Assembly (NCBI GenBank): GCA_964477085.1
Contig: CAYZDF010000028.1
Coordinates: forward strand, 1-36,582
DNA length: 36,582 bases
Reading direction: 5' to 3'
Source: Dichloromethanomonas sp964477085
GTDB lineage: Bacteria > Bacillota > Desulfitobacteriia > Desulfitobacteriales > Syntrophobotulaceae
Shown here one piece after another: positions 22,700 to 30,780 of this stretch (within the stretch, counting starts at the first letter, position 1; every line of letters begins with the position of its first letter). The position numbers were made by a program, and so were the translations under genes. The notes under the pieces are model-generated. The model was not told the DNA's origin. It worked only from the letters and a program-made list of their open reading frames with translations, and made no database searches.

Positions 22700-23479
22700 A
22701 TGCAGATTTTATTTATTGGAGATATTGTTGGGAAACCCGGAAGAGATGCGGTTGCTTTTCTATTACCTGATTTGAACAAAGAGTATAGATTCGATCTTGT
22801 TATTGCCAATGCTGAGAACGCATCAGGGGGTAGAGGTTTAACCAAGGATGTGGCCCAAGAATTATTCGACTATGGGATTCATTTCCTTACCATGGGTAAC
22901 CATGTCTGGGATCAAAAGGAGATCGTCAAATTCATTGATGATGAACGACGCTTGATTAGACCAGCCAACTATCCGAAAGGTGTGCCAGGAAAGGGTTATG
23001 GTTTCGTAATCCAAAACGGCATTAAGGCCGGAATCATCAATCTTTCAGGTCGGATATTCCTACAGCCTTTGGAGAATCCCTTCACCATGGTTATGGCCAT
23101 CATTAATACTCTGGCAATTGAGACACCTGTCATTATTGTAGATTTTCATGCTGAGGCTACTTCCGAAAAAGTTGCTCTCGGCTGGTTATTGAATGGGAAA
23201 GCCAGTGCGGTACTGGGTACCCATACGCATATTCAAACGGCAGATGCAAGGATTTTAGATCAGGGGACCGCTTACATTACCGATGTTGGGATGACTGGAC
23301 CAAGAGATTCTGTGCTTGGTGTTAAAAAAGAAATCGTTATAAATAATTTTTTAACTCAGATGCCGGCACGATTTGAAGTTGCTGGTGGTGTCGTACAACT
23401 GAATGCTGTCATTTTGGATATTGATGAAAAAACAGGTAAAGCCCGCCAAATCACGCCAGTCCAAAGAACTGCAAACTAA
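22700..23479 (+). CDS. ymdB: YmdB family metallophosphoesterase
   Basis: 259 residues, the usual length. Calcineurin-like motifs are visible: FIGDIVGKPGRDAV, ANAENASGGRG, MGNHVWDQKE, DFHAEATSEK and LGTHTHIQTAD, giving the bimetal site. YmdB of Bacillus is a 2',3'-cyclic nucleotide phosphodiesterase needed for biofilm and late adaptive gene expression, and acts with RNase Y in effect. I start at ATG 22700, with AAAGGAG upstream; the frame extends to ATG 22643, which lacks a ribosome site and would add 19 atypical residues. Confidence 0.94.
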   Translation: MQILFIGDIVGKPGRDAVAFLLPDLNKEYRFDLVIANAENASGGRGLTKDVAQELFDYGIHFLTMGNHVWDQKEIVKFIDDERRLIRPANYPKGVPGKGYGFVIQNGIKAGIINLSGRIFLQPLENPFTMVMAIINTLAIETPVIIVDFHAEATSEKVALGWLLNGKASAVLGTHTHIQTADARILDQGTAYITDVGMTGPRDSVLGVKKEIVINNFLTQMPARFEVAGGVVQLNAVILDIDEKTGKARQITPVQRTAN

Positions 23480-23546
23480 AATTTATCTAAAAAATGTAGA
23501 AGACTGTGAAAACTCAAACAAAAAAAGTAAAAACTAACACCCTAAA

Positions 23547-23573
23547 AGAGGATTTTTTTTAAACTACTAGAAT
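23547..23573 (+). promoter_or_regulatory. SigH-type promoter of spoVS
   Basis: AGAGGATTT (23547-23555), an 11-base spacer and CTAGAAT (23567-23573) match the Bacillus SigH consensus RNAGGAWWW-N11/12-RNNGAAT at all defined positions but one. It is 58 bases before spoVS, which is under SigH control in B. subtilis. Confidence 0.7.
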
Positions 23574-23630
23574 ATTATATACAAATTCGATGGAAATACA
23601 TGTCAGGATTCAATTAGGAGGTATTAGATA

Positions 23631-23891
23631 ATGGATGTTTTAAAAGTCTCAGCAAAATCAAGTCCTAATTCAGTTGCAGGTGCTTTAGCAGGCGTACTTA
23701 GAGAAAAGGGTGGGGCTGAATTACAGGCGATCGGTGCAGGAGCTTTAAACCAAGCCGTTAAGGCTGTTGCGATTGCAAGAGGTTTCGTTGCTCCAAGTGG
23801 TCTTGACTTGGTTTGTATTCCCGCGTTTACAGACATTCAAATTGAAGGTGAAGAAAGGACTGCTATAAAACTTATCGTAGAACCCAGATAA
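23631..23891 (+). CDS. spoVS: Stage V sporulation protein S
   Basis: 86 residues, exactly the usual length of SpoVS, an Alba-like small protein (MDVLKVSAKSSPNSVAGALA, ALNQAVKAVAIARGFVAPSG, and IEGEERTAIKLIVEPR). In B. subtilis it is needed for spore-coat assembly and progress past stage V. The ribosome site is AGGAGGT. It has its own SigH-like promoter and terminator, so it is probably a single-gene unit. It marks the organism as a likely spore former. Confidence 0.96.
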   Translation: MDVLKVSAKSSPNSVAGALAGVLREKGGAELQAIGAGALNQAVKAVAIARGFVAPSGLDLVCIPAFTDIQIEGEERTAIKLIVEPR

Positions 23892-23906
23892 TATACTAAT
23901 GATCAG

Positions 23907-23940
23907 CACCTGTCAATACGAATGGCAGGTGTTTTTTATT
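23907..23940 (+). terminator. Intrinsic terminator after spoVS
   Basis: A 9-bp stem with one G-U pair (CACCTGTCA at 23907-23915 with TGGCAGGTG at 23923-23931), a 7-base loop, then TTTTTTATTT. Confidence 0.88.
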
Positions 23941-24051
23941 TAATCATTACTCTCTGAAAAAGGTTTTACAATGTGCATATATTGGGTTCATTATATATAG
24001 TTATACGTAATGGTTCTTAATTTAAGACATAATACTGGAGGAATCAAAATA

Positions 24052-25020
24052 ATGGATAAACTATGGATTGTCGACGGACACTGTGATAGTCTAGGGGATC
24101 TGACAGACGGCAAGAGGGATCTCAGGGGAAATAACGATACGGGGCATTGGGACCTTGCTAGAGCGCGTCAAGGACATATCGGCTTGCAATTCTTTGCAGC
24201 ATACATTGAGAGTGAGTACAAGCCTTTTCTTGCCATTCAGAGGGGTTTGCTGCATCTGGAAGCTGCCCTAAAGTTTATTGATGAAAATAGAGATGAGGTA
24301 TTTCTTATTACTAACAGAGGTGATATAGATCGCCTGTATACGGATCGTCTTAAGATAAGTAACCAAATAGGTCTGTTACTACATGTGGAAGGTGGTGAGA
24401 TTTTAGGAGAAAGCTTGGAGATGGTGGATATTATCTACAGGCTTGGAGTAAGAAGTCTCGGGCTGACCTGGAACGAAAGAAATGCAATAGCTGATGGCGT
24501 AGGTGAACTGGACAGCCAAGGCGGTCTTTCAAATTTTGGAAAAAGGGTAATTAAGAGAATGAATTCTCTTGGGATTATTGTAGATGTTTCCCATATCAAT
24601 GAGGCCGGATTTTGGGATGTGATTCAGTGTTCGGATAAACCCATTATTGCTTCACATTCCTGTGCCCGCTCTTTATGTGATCACTGTCGGAATTTAAGAG
24701 ATGATCAATTAAAAGCGATATCTGAATGCAATGGTGTTGTTGGCGTCAATTTTTGTCAGGACTTTCTGTGTGAAAACGGACAGGCCAATATTGATGATGT
24801 CGTCAGGCACATCTGTCATATCGCCGAGATAGCTGGTGTAGACGCAGTGGGCTTTGGATCTGATTATGATGGAATCCCCTCACCCCCATCTGGACTTGAT
24901 GATGTGTCTAAATTTCCTTATTTAATTGACAAACTCATTCAAAGGGGTTTTTCAAGCTCAGATATCCAGAAAATATGTCATAGGAACTTTGTAAGGGTAA
25001 TTCAAGATGTGATAAAATAA
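24052..25020 (+). CDS. Membrane dipeptidase family protein (peptidase M19)
   Basis: 322 residues, a metal-dependent TIM-barrel of the renal dipeptidase family. Zinc ligands are in place: HxD in VDGHCDSLGD, bridging Glu in LHVEGGE, His in VDVSHINE and ASHSCARSL, and Asp in GFGSDYDGIP. The family hydrolyses dipeptides, often with a D-residue at the C-terminal position. There is no signal peptide, so it is cytoplasmic. I chose ATG 24052 after GGAGG; the frame is open to 24010, but that adds 14 residues without a ribosome site. It may be linked to recycling of cell-wall peptides; this is inference. Confidence 0.92.
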   Translation: MDKLWIVDGHCDSLGDLTDGKRDLRGNNDTGHWDLARARQGHIGLQFFAAYIESEYKPFLAIQRGLLHLEAALKFIDENRDEVFLITNRGDIDRLYTDRLKISNQIGLLLHVEGGEILGESLEMVDIIYRLGVRSLGLTWNERNAIADGVGELDSQGGLSNFGKRVIKRMNSLGIIVDVSHINEAGFWDVIQCSDKPIIASHSCARSLCDHCRNLRDDQLKAISECNGVVGVNFCQDFLCENGQANIDDVVRHICHIAEIAGVDAVGFGSDYDGIPSPPSGLDDVSKFPYLIDKLIQRGFSSSDIQKICHRNFVRVIQDVIK

Positions 25021-25050
25021 TTTTTGTTAAAATCTAAGCCTAGATCTCAT

Positions 25051-25089
25051 TTAGGGATATAACTCCCTAAGAATTGAGGGAGTCGTATG
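25051..25089 (+). promoter_or_regulatory. Two mutually exclusive hairpins over the ribosome site of the PHP gene
   Basis: TTAGGGA (25051-25057) can pair with TCCCTAA (25064-25070), loop of 6. Alternatively ACTCCCT (25062-25068) can pair with AGGGAGT (25077-25083), loop of 8, which buries the Shine-Dalgarno AGGGAG. The two pairings share the TCCCT segment, so only one can form. ATG is at 25087. Confidence 0.5.
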
Positions 25090-25959
25090 CAACGCAAAGC
25101 AAAATATGAGGCTGATCTCCATTGTCATACTGCTGCTTCTGATGGACTGCTCTCACCAGGAGATACCATTAGGCTTGCAGTTCGAATGGGGCTTCAAGCT
25201 ATGGCTATTACCGATCATGATACGATCGATGGTTGGTCTGAAGCGCAAGAGGTTGCAGATAAGTTTAAATTCAAGTTAGTAAATGGCATTGAGATCAATA
25301 CTGATTGGCAAGGAAAAGAGGTTCATATTCTTGGTTATGGTCTGAACGAAAGTGATCCGGTTCTACAGTCTCAGCTCCTAGGTATTCAGGGCATGAGGGT
25401 TGAGAGGATTAAAGGCATACTTAAAAAGCTAGAGGTCCTGGGGATGGAATTATCATTTTTTGAAGTGATGCAATATGTCAATGGAGAGTCTGCTGGCCGT
25501 CCTCATGTAGCGCAAGCTATGGTAGCACATGGTTTTGTAACCACTGTAAAAGAGGCATTTGATCAATACTTGAGAATTGGTTCTCCTGCTTATGTACCGC
25601 GGTACAAATTAACCCCTACAGAGGCTATCAGAATTATCAGGGATGCAGGAGGAGTGGCAGTGATCGCTCATCCCGGATCCAAGTTTATTGAATCAGAGAT
25701 CCATGAATGGACCAAGGTTGGCTTACAAGGGATCGAAGTTAGTCATCCGGATCATACCTTTGAGGACACAATTCACTATGGGATAATGGCAGAGAGATTA
25801 GGACTGATTGCAACCGGAGGATCTGACTTTCACGGACCAGGGATCAAACCTGGAATCGAGCTCGGAGACTGGGGAGTAGGGTTGGAAATTGTGGAAAATA
25901 TAGAAGAAATGGTCAAAGAGAACAGGAAAAACGGCCGTGAGGGTAGAAAAAAAGAATAG
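25087..25959 (+). CDS. PHP-domain phosphoesterase (YciV/TrpH-like)
   Basis: 290 residues with the PHP motifs: DLHCHTAASDG near residues 10-20, AITDHDTIDGW near 40-50, NGIEINTDW, AVIAHPGSKF and TGGSDFHGP. This arrangement with an inserted helical domain at about 100-190 matches the YciV/TrpH group, whose members act as 3',5'-nucleotide bisphosphate phosphatases or 5'-3' exonucleases on short RNA (RNase AM). The exact substrate cannot be told from sequence. It starts 66 bases after the dipeptidase gene; its ribosome site lies in a potential hairpin switch. Confidence 0.88.
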   Translation: MQRKAKYEADLHCHTAASDGLLSPGDTIRLAVRMGLQAMAITDHDTIDGWSEAQEVADKFKFKLVNGIEINTDWQGKEVHILGYGLNESDPVLQSQLLGIQGMRVERIKGILKKLEVLGMELSFFEVMQYVNGESAGRPHVAQAMVAHGFVTTVKEAFDQYLRIGSPAYVPRYKLTPTEAIRIIRDAGGVAVIAHPGSKFIESEIHEWTKVGLQGIEVSHPDHTFEDTIHYGIMAERLGLIATGGSDFHGPGIKPGIELGDWGVGLEIVENIEEMVKENRKNGREGRKKE

Positions 25960-26063
25960 AAAGCGGCAATAACGATCAGATAAAACAAAAAACAGAAAAC
26001 GACCGAGAAAAATGGGTTTAAGAGTAAACCTAAAAGGATGGTTATTGAGGAGGAAAGGGTCCT

Positions 26064-27245
26064 GTGAAATTTGCAAAGAGACTAAGCTATTTACAAACGT
26101 CAATCTATTCTCAGCTGGATGATTTAAAAATAGAACTAGAGAAAGCCGGCAAGTCATTAATTAGCTTGAGTATCGGAAGTCCGGATCTTGCTCCCCCTCA
26201 GGCTGTAAGACAAGTTATTAGTCAACAATCCTTAGAGGATAATGCCTACTCTTATACCTTAACCAGAGGCACTAGTGAGTTCAGAGAAGCTTGTGCTAAG
26301 TGGTATAAGATGCGTTTCGATGTTGACCTTGACCCTGAAACGGAGGTCTTGCCGGTATTAGGCTCTCAGGATGGTCTTTCTCATATTTTTTGGGCATTTA
26401 TTGATCAAGGTGATACTGCTCTGATCCCAGACCCAGGATATCCAATTTATTCTGATGGACTTGCTCTGGCACAGGGCAAAAAGATTCCCCTTCCCTTAAA
26501 AGAGGAAAACGGTTTTTTGCCTGATTTTAGCTCAATTGACCCCAATGAAGCTGCCCAAGCCAAACTTATGATTTTAAACTACCCCAATAATCCAACTGCA
26601 GCCGTAGCAACAACTTCTTTTTTTGAGCAAGTTGTGGAATTCGCCAGCAAGCACGAAATTACCGTTTGTCATGATGCTGCTTACACGGAACTGGCTTTTG
26701 ATGGCTACGTTCCTCCAAGTTTTCTTCAGGTGAAGGGTGCAAAAGAGATTGGAGTGGAATTTCACTCTTTTTCCAAGACGTTTAATATGGCTGGGGTAAG
26801 ACTTGGCTTTGTAGTCGGAAATGCTGAGGCCATAAAAGCTTTAGAAATCATCAAATCCAACATTGATTACGGAACATTCAGACCCATCCTTCAAGCAGGT
26901 GTTGCTGCTCTGCTTGGTTCCAGATCGGTAATTTTGGATAACCAACAGACTTACAAAAAGCGAAGGGATATTTTGGTGGATGGATGTGCCGAAGCTAACT
27001 GGAAAATCACCAAGCCAAAAGGTTCAATGTTTGTGTGGGCACCCGTTCCTACCAAACAAGAATCTCTGTCTTTCGTCTTTGAGCTTGCTCGGAAAGCAGG
27101 AGTGCTGCTAGTCCCTGGCGTAGCGTTTGGACAGCACGGGGAAGGTTATGTCAGGATGGGACTGGTCCAAGATGAAGAAACATTGCAAGAAGCAGTCAAC
27201 CGGATTAAAGTCTTTTTGAGTGAAAAAGATATAAAACACGATTAA
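26064..27245 (+). CDS. Class I/II aminotransferase (PLP-dependent, DapL/PatA-like)
   Basis: 393 residues of aminotransferase fold type I. Visible hallmarks are SIGSPDLAPPQAV, YTLTRGTSEFREA, LGSQDGLSHIF, DPGYPIYSDG, NYPNNPTAAVA, HDAAYTELAFDGY and the PLP lysine in FHSFSKTFNMAGVRLGF, then the C-terminal Arg in GEGYVRMGLV. The order and spacing resemble LL-diaminopimelate aminotransferases and related alanine/aspartate aminotransferases. I cannot choose between lysine/cell-wall precursor synthesis and general amino acid use. The start is GTG 26064 after GAGGAGG. Confidence 0.9.
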   Translation: MKFAKRLSYLQTSIYSQLDDLKIELEKAGKSLISLSIGSPDLAPPQAVRQVISQQSLEDNAYSYTLTRGTSEFREACAKWYKMRFDVDLDPETEVLPVLGSQDGLSHIFWAFIDQGDTALIPDPGYPIYSDGLALAQGKKIPLPLKEENGFLPDFSSIDPNEAAQAKLMILNYPNNPTAAVATTSFFEQVVEFASKHEITVCHDAAYTELAFDGYVPPSFLQVKGAKEIGVEFHSFSKTFNMAGVRLGFVVGNAEAIKALEIIKSNIDYGTFRPILQAGVAALLGSRSVILDNQQTYKKRRDILVDGCAEANWKITKPKGSMFVWAPVPTKQESLSFVFELARKAGVLLVPGVAFGQHGEGYVRMGLVQDEETLQEAVNRIKVFLSEKDIKHD

Positions 27246-27351
27246 TAACATTTTTTGATTAAATGACAAAAGCAAGGCCAGAGTTTTAGTGTTAAAGTCA
27301 TATAATCTTACTTTTCTTTACAGAAAATAGGATTAAAATAGTGCTTTCGGG

Positions 27352-27378
27352 TATAGAATAGTAATATAAAATTCTATA
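27352..27378. promoter_or_regulatory. Inverted repeat upstream of the coiled-coil gene
   Basis: TATAGAAT (27352-27359) and ATTCTATA (27371-27378) are perfect inverted repeats with an 11-base spacer, 16 bases before the start codon. The segment TTCGGG also occurs twice here, next to each arm. This may be an operator or an mRNA hairpin ahead of the ribosome site. Confidence 0.35.
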
Positions 27379-27394
27379 TTCGGGAGATGGAATA

Positions 27395-27652
27395 GTGAAC
27401 ACCAACGAAGAAGTAAACTATCTCAAAAAAAGAGTTACGGAACTAGAAAAACAGCTCGATAACCTTCGTCTTAGTCGAAGGGTTTTAATGGATCTCCTCG
27501 AACAGATCGAAAAAGAAAAAAATATATTAAGTACTCAGCTTGAGAAAAAATCCAAACACCTTTATCGTTATAAAAAACAGAATTATAGAAAAACCTATTC
27601 ACAAGAATTTGAATTATTGGAACTCAAGAATTACATCAAAGACCAGGGATAA
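27395..27652 (+). CDS. Small coiled-coil protein of unknown function
   Basis: 85 residues, lysine-rich and basic. Residues 5-57 form a clear heptad coiled coil (VNYLKKRVTELEKQLDNLRL, then LMDLLEQIEKEKNILSTQLE). The C-terminus (LYRYKKQNYRKTYSQEFELL) is rich in Tyr and Lys. The start is GTG 27395 after GGGAGATGG. It ends at a bidirectional terminator that it shares with the minus-strand HD gene. I do not recognise a family; it could be a structural or septum-associated small protein, but nothing in the sequence decides this. Confidence 0.65.
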   Translation: MNTNEEVNYLKKRVTELEKQLDNLRLSRRVLMDLLEQIEKEKNILSTQLEKKSKHLYRYKKQNYRKTYSQEFELLELKNYIKDQG

Positions 27653-27664
27653 AAGATCATCAAA

Positions 27665-27711
27665 AAACTCAGTATCATTTGGACTTACAGAGCTCAAAAG
27701 ATACTGAGTTT
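27665..27711. terminator. Bidirectional terminator between convergent genes
   Basis: AAACTCAGTATC (27665-27676) pairs with 27700-27711 over 12 bp. The loop is 23 bases. On the minus strand the hairpin ends in TTTTTTG, a good terminator for the HD gene; on the plus strand the tail TTTCTTCATT is weaker. Confidence 0.75.
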
Positions 27712-27723
27712 CTTCATTACTCA

Positions 27724-28236
27724 CTAATGACGATTATCGGCTTGATAGAGAATGTATTCTGACGTATTACCGGGAGAATGGTGTTTTTTGATTAATATCT
27801 GGATCTCTTCGCAAATACCTGCCTTGGAAGCCAGACGTTTACCCCAGGCAGCATGTTGTTTGTAGATAACAAGTGTTTTACCGAGTATGTTCCTCTGTTT
27901 CATGAGTTTATCCTGAATGCCGTATGGCAGATAACCAGCCACAACAATAAAAACCCGCTGCCAAAGGTAGAGCTTAAATAATGATTTTCCACAATCATGT
28001 AAGAGAGCAGCATGTATTAGATGATGGAATGAGGTTTCTCCAAGGTCTTGTTCGATCGAATGCTTTTGATGATTGATATCCAGGGCAACATCAATAGCAT
28101 GTCTTTGTTCGGTGAGAGTTTGCTTGAAGAAAAGCTCAAGTTCATTGGATTGAAGGATAGAATTGACCCAAGCGTATTCGTTATTATCAATTTTAGGAGA
28201 AAGTGCATTCCATAATTGTATGAATCGATAAAACAT
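27724..28236 (-). CDS. HD-domain phosphohydrolase-like protein
   Basis: 170 residues. HD-superfamily metal ligands are visible: H46 (TEQRHAIDVALDI), the HD doublet H80-D81 in LIHAALLHDCGKS with K84, and later His residues (KQHAAWGKRLA and IKKHHSPGN). A hydrophobic stretch (LYLWQRVFIVVAGYLPYGI) follows the HD motif. The family hydrolyses phosphate bonds in nucleotides or signalling molecules; the substrate is unknown. I chose ATG 28236 because AGAGG lies 9 bases before it; the frame extends to ATG 28263, which has no ribosome site. It is the only minus-strand gene right of the pilus operon and is divergent from guaB. Confidence 0.85.
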   Translation of the reverse strand: MFYRFIQLWNALSPKIDNNEYAWVNSILQSNELELFFKQTLTEQRHAIDVALDINHQKHSIEQDLGETSFHHLIHAALLHDCGKSLFKLYLWQRVFIVVAGYLPYGIQDKLMKQRNILGKTLVIYKQHAAWGKRLASKAGICEEIQILIKKHHSPGNTSEYILYQADNRH

Positions 28237-28261
28237 TTCACATTTCCTCTCATCATAAGGC

Positions 28262-28285
28262 ATTTACTATATCTTTACTATATCT
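28262..28285. repeat. Tandem 11-bp direct repeat in the guaB/HD divergent region
   Basis: TTTACTATATC occurs twice head to tail (from 28263). It lies just upstream of the HD gene start and about 60 bases before the guaB -10 element. An 11-bp period could place two protein half-sites on one DNA face, but this may also be simple AT-rich repetition. Confidence 0.45.
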
Positions 28286-28340
28286 TTATTCTGTTGTAAA
28301 TAAAAAAAATTAATTTTATCTACTAATGCTTAAGGCTTTC

Positions 28341-28349
28341 TGTTATACT
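28341..28349 (+). promoter_or_regulatory. Extended -10 element for guaB
   Basis: TGTTATACT combines a TG extension with a TATACT -10 box, 34 bases before the guaB start. No good -35 is visible, which is tolerated at extended -10 promoters. Confidence 0.5.
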
Positions 28350-28382
28350 ATTTAGACAAGTATTTTCAGGAAGGGGTTTGTT

Positions 28383-29834
28383 ATGACTGAAAAAAGATTT
28401 TTAAAAGAGGGCTTAACCTTTGATGATGTACTACTCATTCCGGCTAAATCAGAAGTCTTACCTCGAGATGTTGATGTCAGTACTTACCTTACTCCGACCA
28501 TCAAGTTAAATATTCCTCTAATGAGTGCTGGTATGGATACTGTAACGACCTCCCGAATGGCGATTGCCATGGCCAGAGAAGGTGGTATTGGGATTATTCA
28601 TAAGAACATGACGATAGAGGAGCAAGCACTTGAAGTCGATAAAGTAAAACGCTCAGAACATGGCGTCATTACGAATCCCATTTTTCTAAGTCCAAATGAC
28701 CAGATTCATGATGCTTTAGAAATTATGGCTAGATATCGAATCTCTGGCGTCCCGATAACCGTTGAAGGAAAGCTGGTAGGCATTATCACCAACAGGGATC
28801 TTAGGTTTGAGACTCAAACGGATCGTCCAATCGGAGAAGTCATGACAAAAGAGAATTTAGTAACGGCCCCGGTTGGTACTACCTTAGAAAAAGCTAAAGA
28901 GATCCTTGTAAAAAACAAGATTGAAAAGTTACCGCTTGTGGATAATGACCTGATGCTCAAGGGACTGATCACCATCAAGGATATTGAGAAGGCGAGACAG
29001 TATCCCAATTCAGCTAAAGATGAACGGGGCAGATTAAGAGTTGGAGCAGCAGTAGGGGTCAGCAAGGAGACAATGGAAAGGATAACAGCCTTAAATCATG
29101 CCGGTGTCGATGTCATCGTGATTGATACAGCACATGGTCACTCTAAAGGGGTTATTGAAATAGTCAGGACTGTGCGTGAAGCCTTCCCCGAACTGCAGAT
29201 TATTGCTGGTAATGTAGCAACAGCTGAAGCAACCAAAGATCTTATTGAAGCCGGTGCTAATGCCATCAAGGTAGGAATAGGACCTGGATCAATATGTACG
29301 ACTCGGGTTGTCGCAGGTATCGGCGTGCCTCAAATTACCGCTATTGTGGAATGTTCACAAGAAGCAGAAAAGTATAGTATTCCTATTATAGCTGATGGAG
29401 GGATTAAATTTTCGGGTGATATCGTAAAAGCGATCGCAGCAGGTGCTCAGGTTGTCATGATCGGAAGCCTATTTGCAGGAACAGAAGAAAGCCCTGGAGA
29501 TATCGAGATTTATCAAGGCAGGAGTTATAAAGTGTATAGGGGTATGGGTTCCATTGGTGCGATGAAGGCTGGAAGCTGTGACCGATATTTCCAAGATAAA
29601 GAGCAGAAACTTGTACCGGAAGGAATTGAGGGCAGAGTACCTTATAAAGGGTCGTTATCGGAAACCTTATTCCAAATGATTGGCGGATTACGAGCTGGTA
29701 TGGGATATTGTGGAACACCAACGATTAACTCACTGCGGAAAGATTCCAAGTTTATTCGGATGACAGCTGCTGGACTGAGGGAGAGCCATCCCCATGATGT
29801 CATGATTACAAAAGAATCACCGAATTACAGTTAA
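28383..29834 (+). CDS. guaB: Inosine-5'-monophosphate dehydrogenase
   Basis: 483 residues, full length. The TIM-barrel is interrupted at about 90-205 by two CBS domains (ISGVPITVEGKLVGIITNRD and IEKLPLVDNDLMLKGLITIK). The catalytic loop GIGPGSICTTR has the active-site Cys near 303, and the flap region contains YRGMGSIGAM and VPEGIEGRVPYKG. It oxidises IMP to XMP, the first committed step of GMP synthesis. ATG 28383 follows GGAAGGGG. It is followed by uppP after 65 bases. Confidence 0.97.
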   Translation: MTEKRFLKEGLTFDDVLLIPAKSEVLPRDVDVSTYLTPTIKLNIPLMSAGMDTVTTSRMAIAMAREGGIGIIHKNMTIEEQALEVDKVKRSEHGVITNPIFLSPNDQIHDALEIMARYRISGVPITVEGKLVGIITNRDLRFETQTDRPIGEVMTKENLVTAPVGTTLEKAKEILVKNKIEKLPLVDNDLMLKGLITIKDIEKARQYPNSAKDERGRLRVGAAVGVSKETMERITALNHAGVDVIVIDTAHGHSKGVIEIVRTVREAFPELQIIAGNVATAEATKDLIEAGANAIKVGIGPGSICTTRVVAGIGVPQITAIVECSQEAEKYSIPIIADGGIKFSGDIVKAIAAGAQVVMIGSLFAGTEESPGDIEIYQGRSYKVYRGMGSIGAMKAGSCDRYFQDKEQKLVPEGIEGRVPYKGSLSETLFQMIGGLRAGMGYCGTPTINSLRKDSKFIRMTAAGLRESHPHDVMITKESPNYS

Positions 29835-29849
29835 ACTATCATATAACCT

Positions 29850-29877
29850 TTGAGATTGTGTAAAATGTAAAGATAAC
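29850..29877 (+). promoter_or_regulatory. Possible SigA promoter of uppP
   Basis: TTGAGA (29850-29855), 16 bases, GATAAC (29872-29877). A moderate match, 23 bases before the GTG start. Confidence 0.35.
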
Positions 29878-29899
29878 GTTTTACTATTGGAGGCATACT

Positions 29900-30682
29900 G
29901 TGACTATTTGGCAAGCAATTTTAATGGGTATTATTCAGGGGATCGGTGAGTTCTTACCTATCTCCAGTTCGGGGCACCTTGTCTTGGCACCTTGGTTATT
30001 TGATTGGGAAGTTCCGGGCTTGACGTTCGATATCGCGCTTCATATGGGTACCTTACTCGCTGTACTTCTATACTTCTGGAAAGATTGGTTTAATTTACTG
30101 CGAGCTGCTATTACTGGCAAAGACCATAAAAACAGAAGAATATTTTGGTTCCTTGTTCTGGGGTCGATCCCAGCGGCAATTGTCGGAGTGCTGTTTAATG
30201 ATATCATAGAAAACACGCTTCGCTCACCCTTAATTGTTGGCGTTATGTTGATTGTATTTGGTATTATACTCTACCAGTCCGATAAGAACATGCAAGCCCG
30301 CAGACTCGATACCATGACATGGAGAGATGCACTTTTTATTGGAATTGCTCAGTCCCTGGCACTCATTCCTGGCGTATCTCGTTCTGGAATAACGATGACA
30401 GCTGCCAGGATGTTTTCCTATACCAGAGAGGAAGCCGCCAGATTTTCTTTCTTGCTCTCAACCCCTGTCATTTTCGGAGCTGGTGTATTAGAGATGACTA
30501 ATATCAATACGGCTGAAATAAACTTTCCTTTTATCCTCGGAGTTATTGTATCTTTTCTGGTTGGTCTGTTATGTATCTCCTTTTTGCTCAGATTCCTGAA
30601 GAGTAATGGATTCAAACTATTCGTCGGCTACAGGATTATTCTTGGTTTGCTGATCATTGGTGTGTATACATTTATGGTATAA
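29900..30682 (+). CDS. uppP: Undecaprenyl-diphosphatase (BacA type)
   Basis: 260 residues with about eight membrane helices. The two conserved BacA motifs are present: GIGEFLPISSSGHLVL near the N-terminus and PGVSRSGITMTAARM near 155-170. It dephosphorylates undecaprenyl diphosphate to recycle the lipid carrier of cell-wall synthesis, and gives bacitracin tolerance when abundant. The start is GTG 29900 after GGAGG. Confidence 0.95.
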   Translation: MTIWQAILMGIIQGIGEFLPISSSGHLVLAPWLFDWEVPGLTFDIALHMGTLLAVLLYFWKDWFNLLRAAITGKDHKNRRIFWFLVLGSIPAAIVGVLFNDIIENTLRSPLIVGVMLIVFGIILYQSDKNMQARRLDTMTWRDALFIGIAQSLALIPGVSRSGITMTAARMFSYTREEAARFSFLLSTPVIFGAGVLEMTNINTAEINFPFILGVIVSFLVGLLCISFLLRFLKSNGFKLFVGYRIILGLLIIGVYTFMV

Positions 30683-30719
30683 ATTGTGTAAATTAATAGT
30701 AAAATTATTGTTAACGACA

Positions 30720-30748
30720 TTGTTATCCATAATTCTATAGAGTATTCT
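30720..30748 (+). promoter_or_regulatory. Possible SigA promoter of phoU
   Basis: TTGTTA (30720-30725), 17-base spacer, TATTCT (30743-30748), 33 bases before phoU. No 11-bp phased TTAACA repeats like those at pstS or pstC are present here. Confidence 0.4.
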
Positions 30749-30780
30749 AATAAATATAGGTTAGCGTCAGGAGGGGTCAT

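Noticed and set aside
26015..26030. Short hairpin GGTTTA/TAAACC before the aminotransferase gene
   Set aside because: A 6-bp AT-rich stem some distance from the ribosome site is expected by chance.
30700..30748. PhoP box before phoU
   Set aside because: TTAACG and TTATCC occur, but at 12-bp spacing and with poor matches, unlike the phased sites at pstS and pstC.
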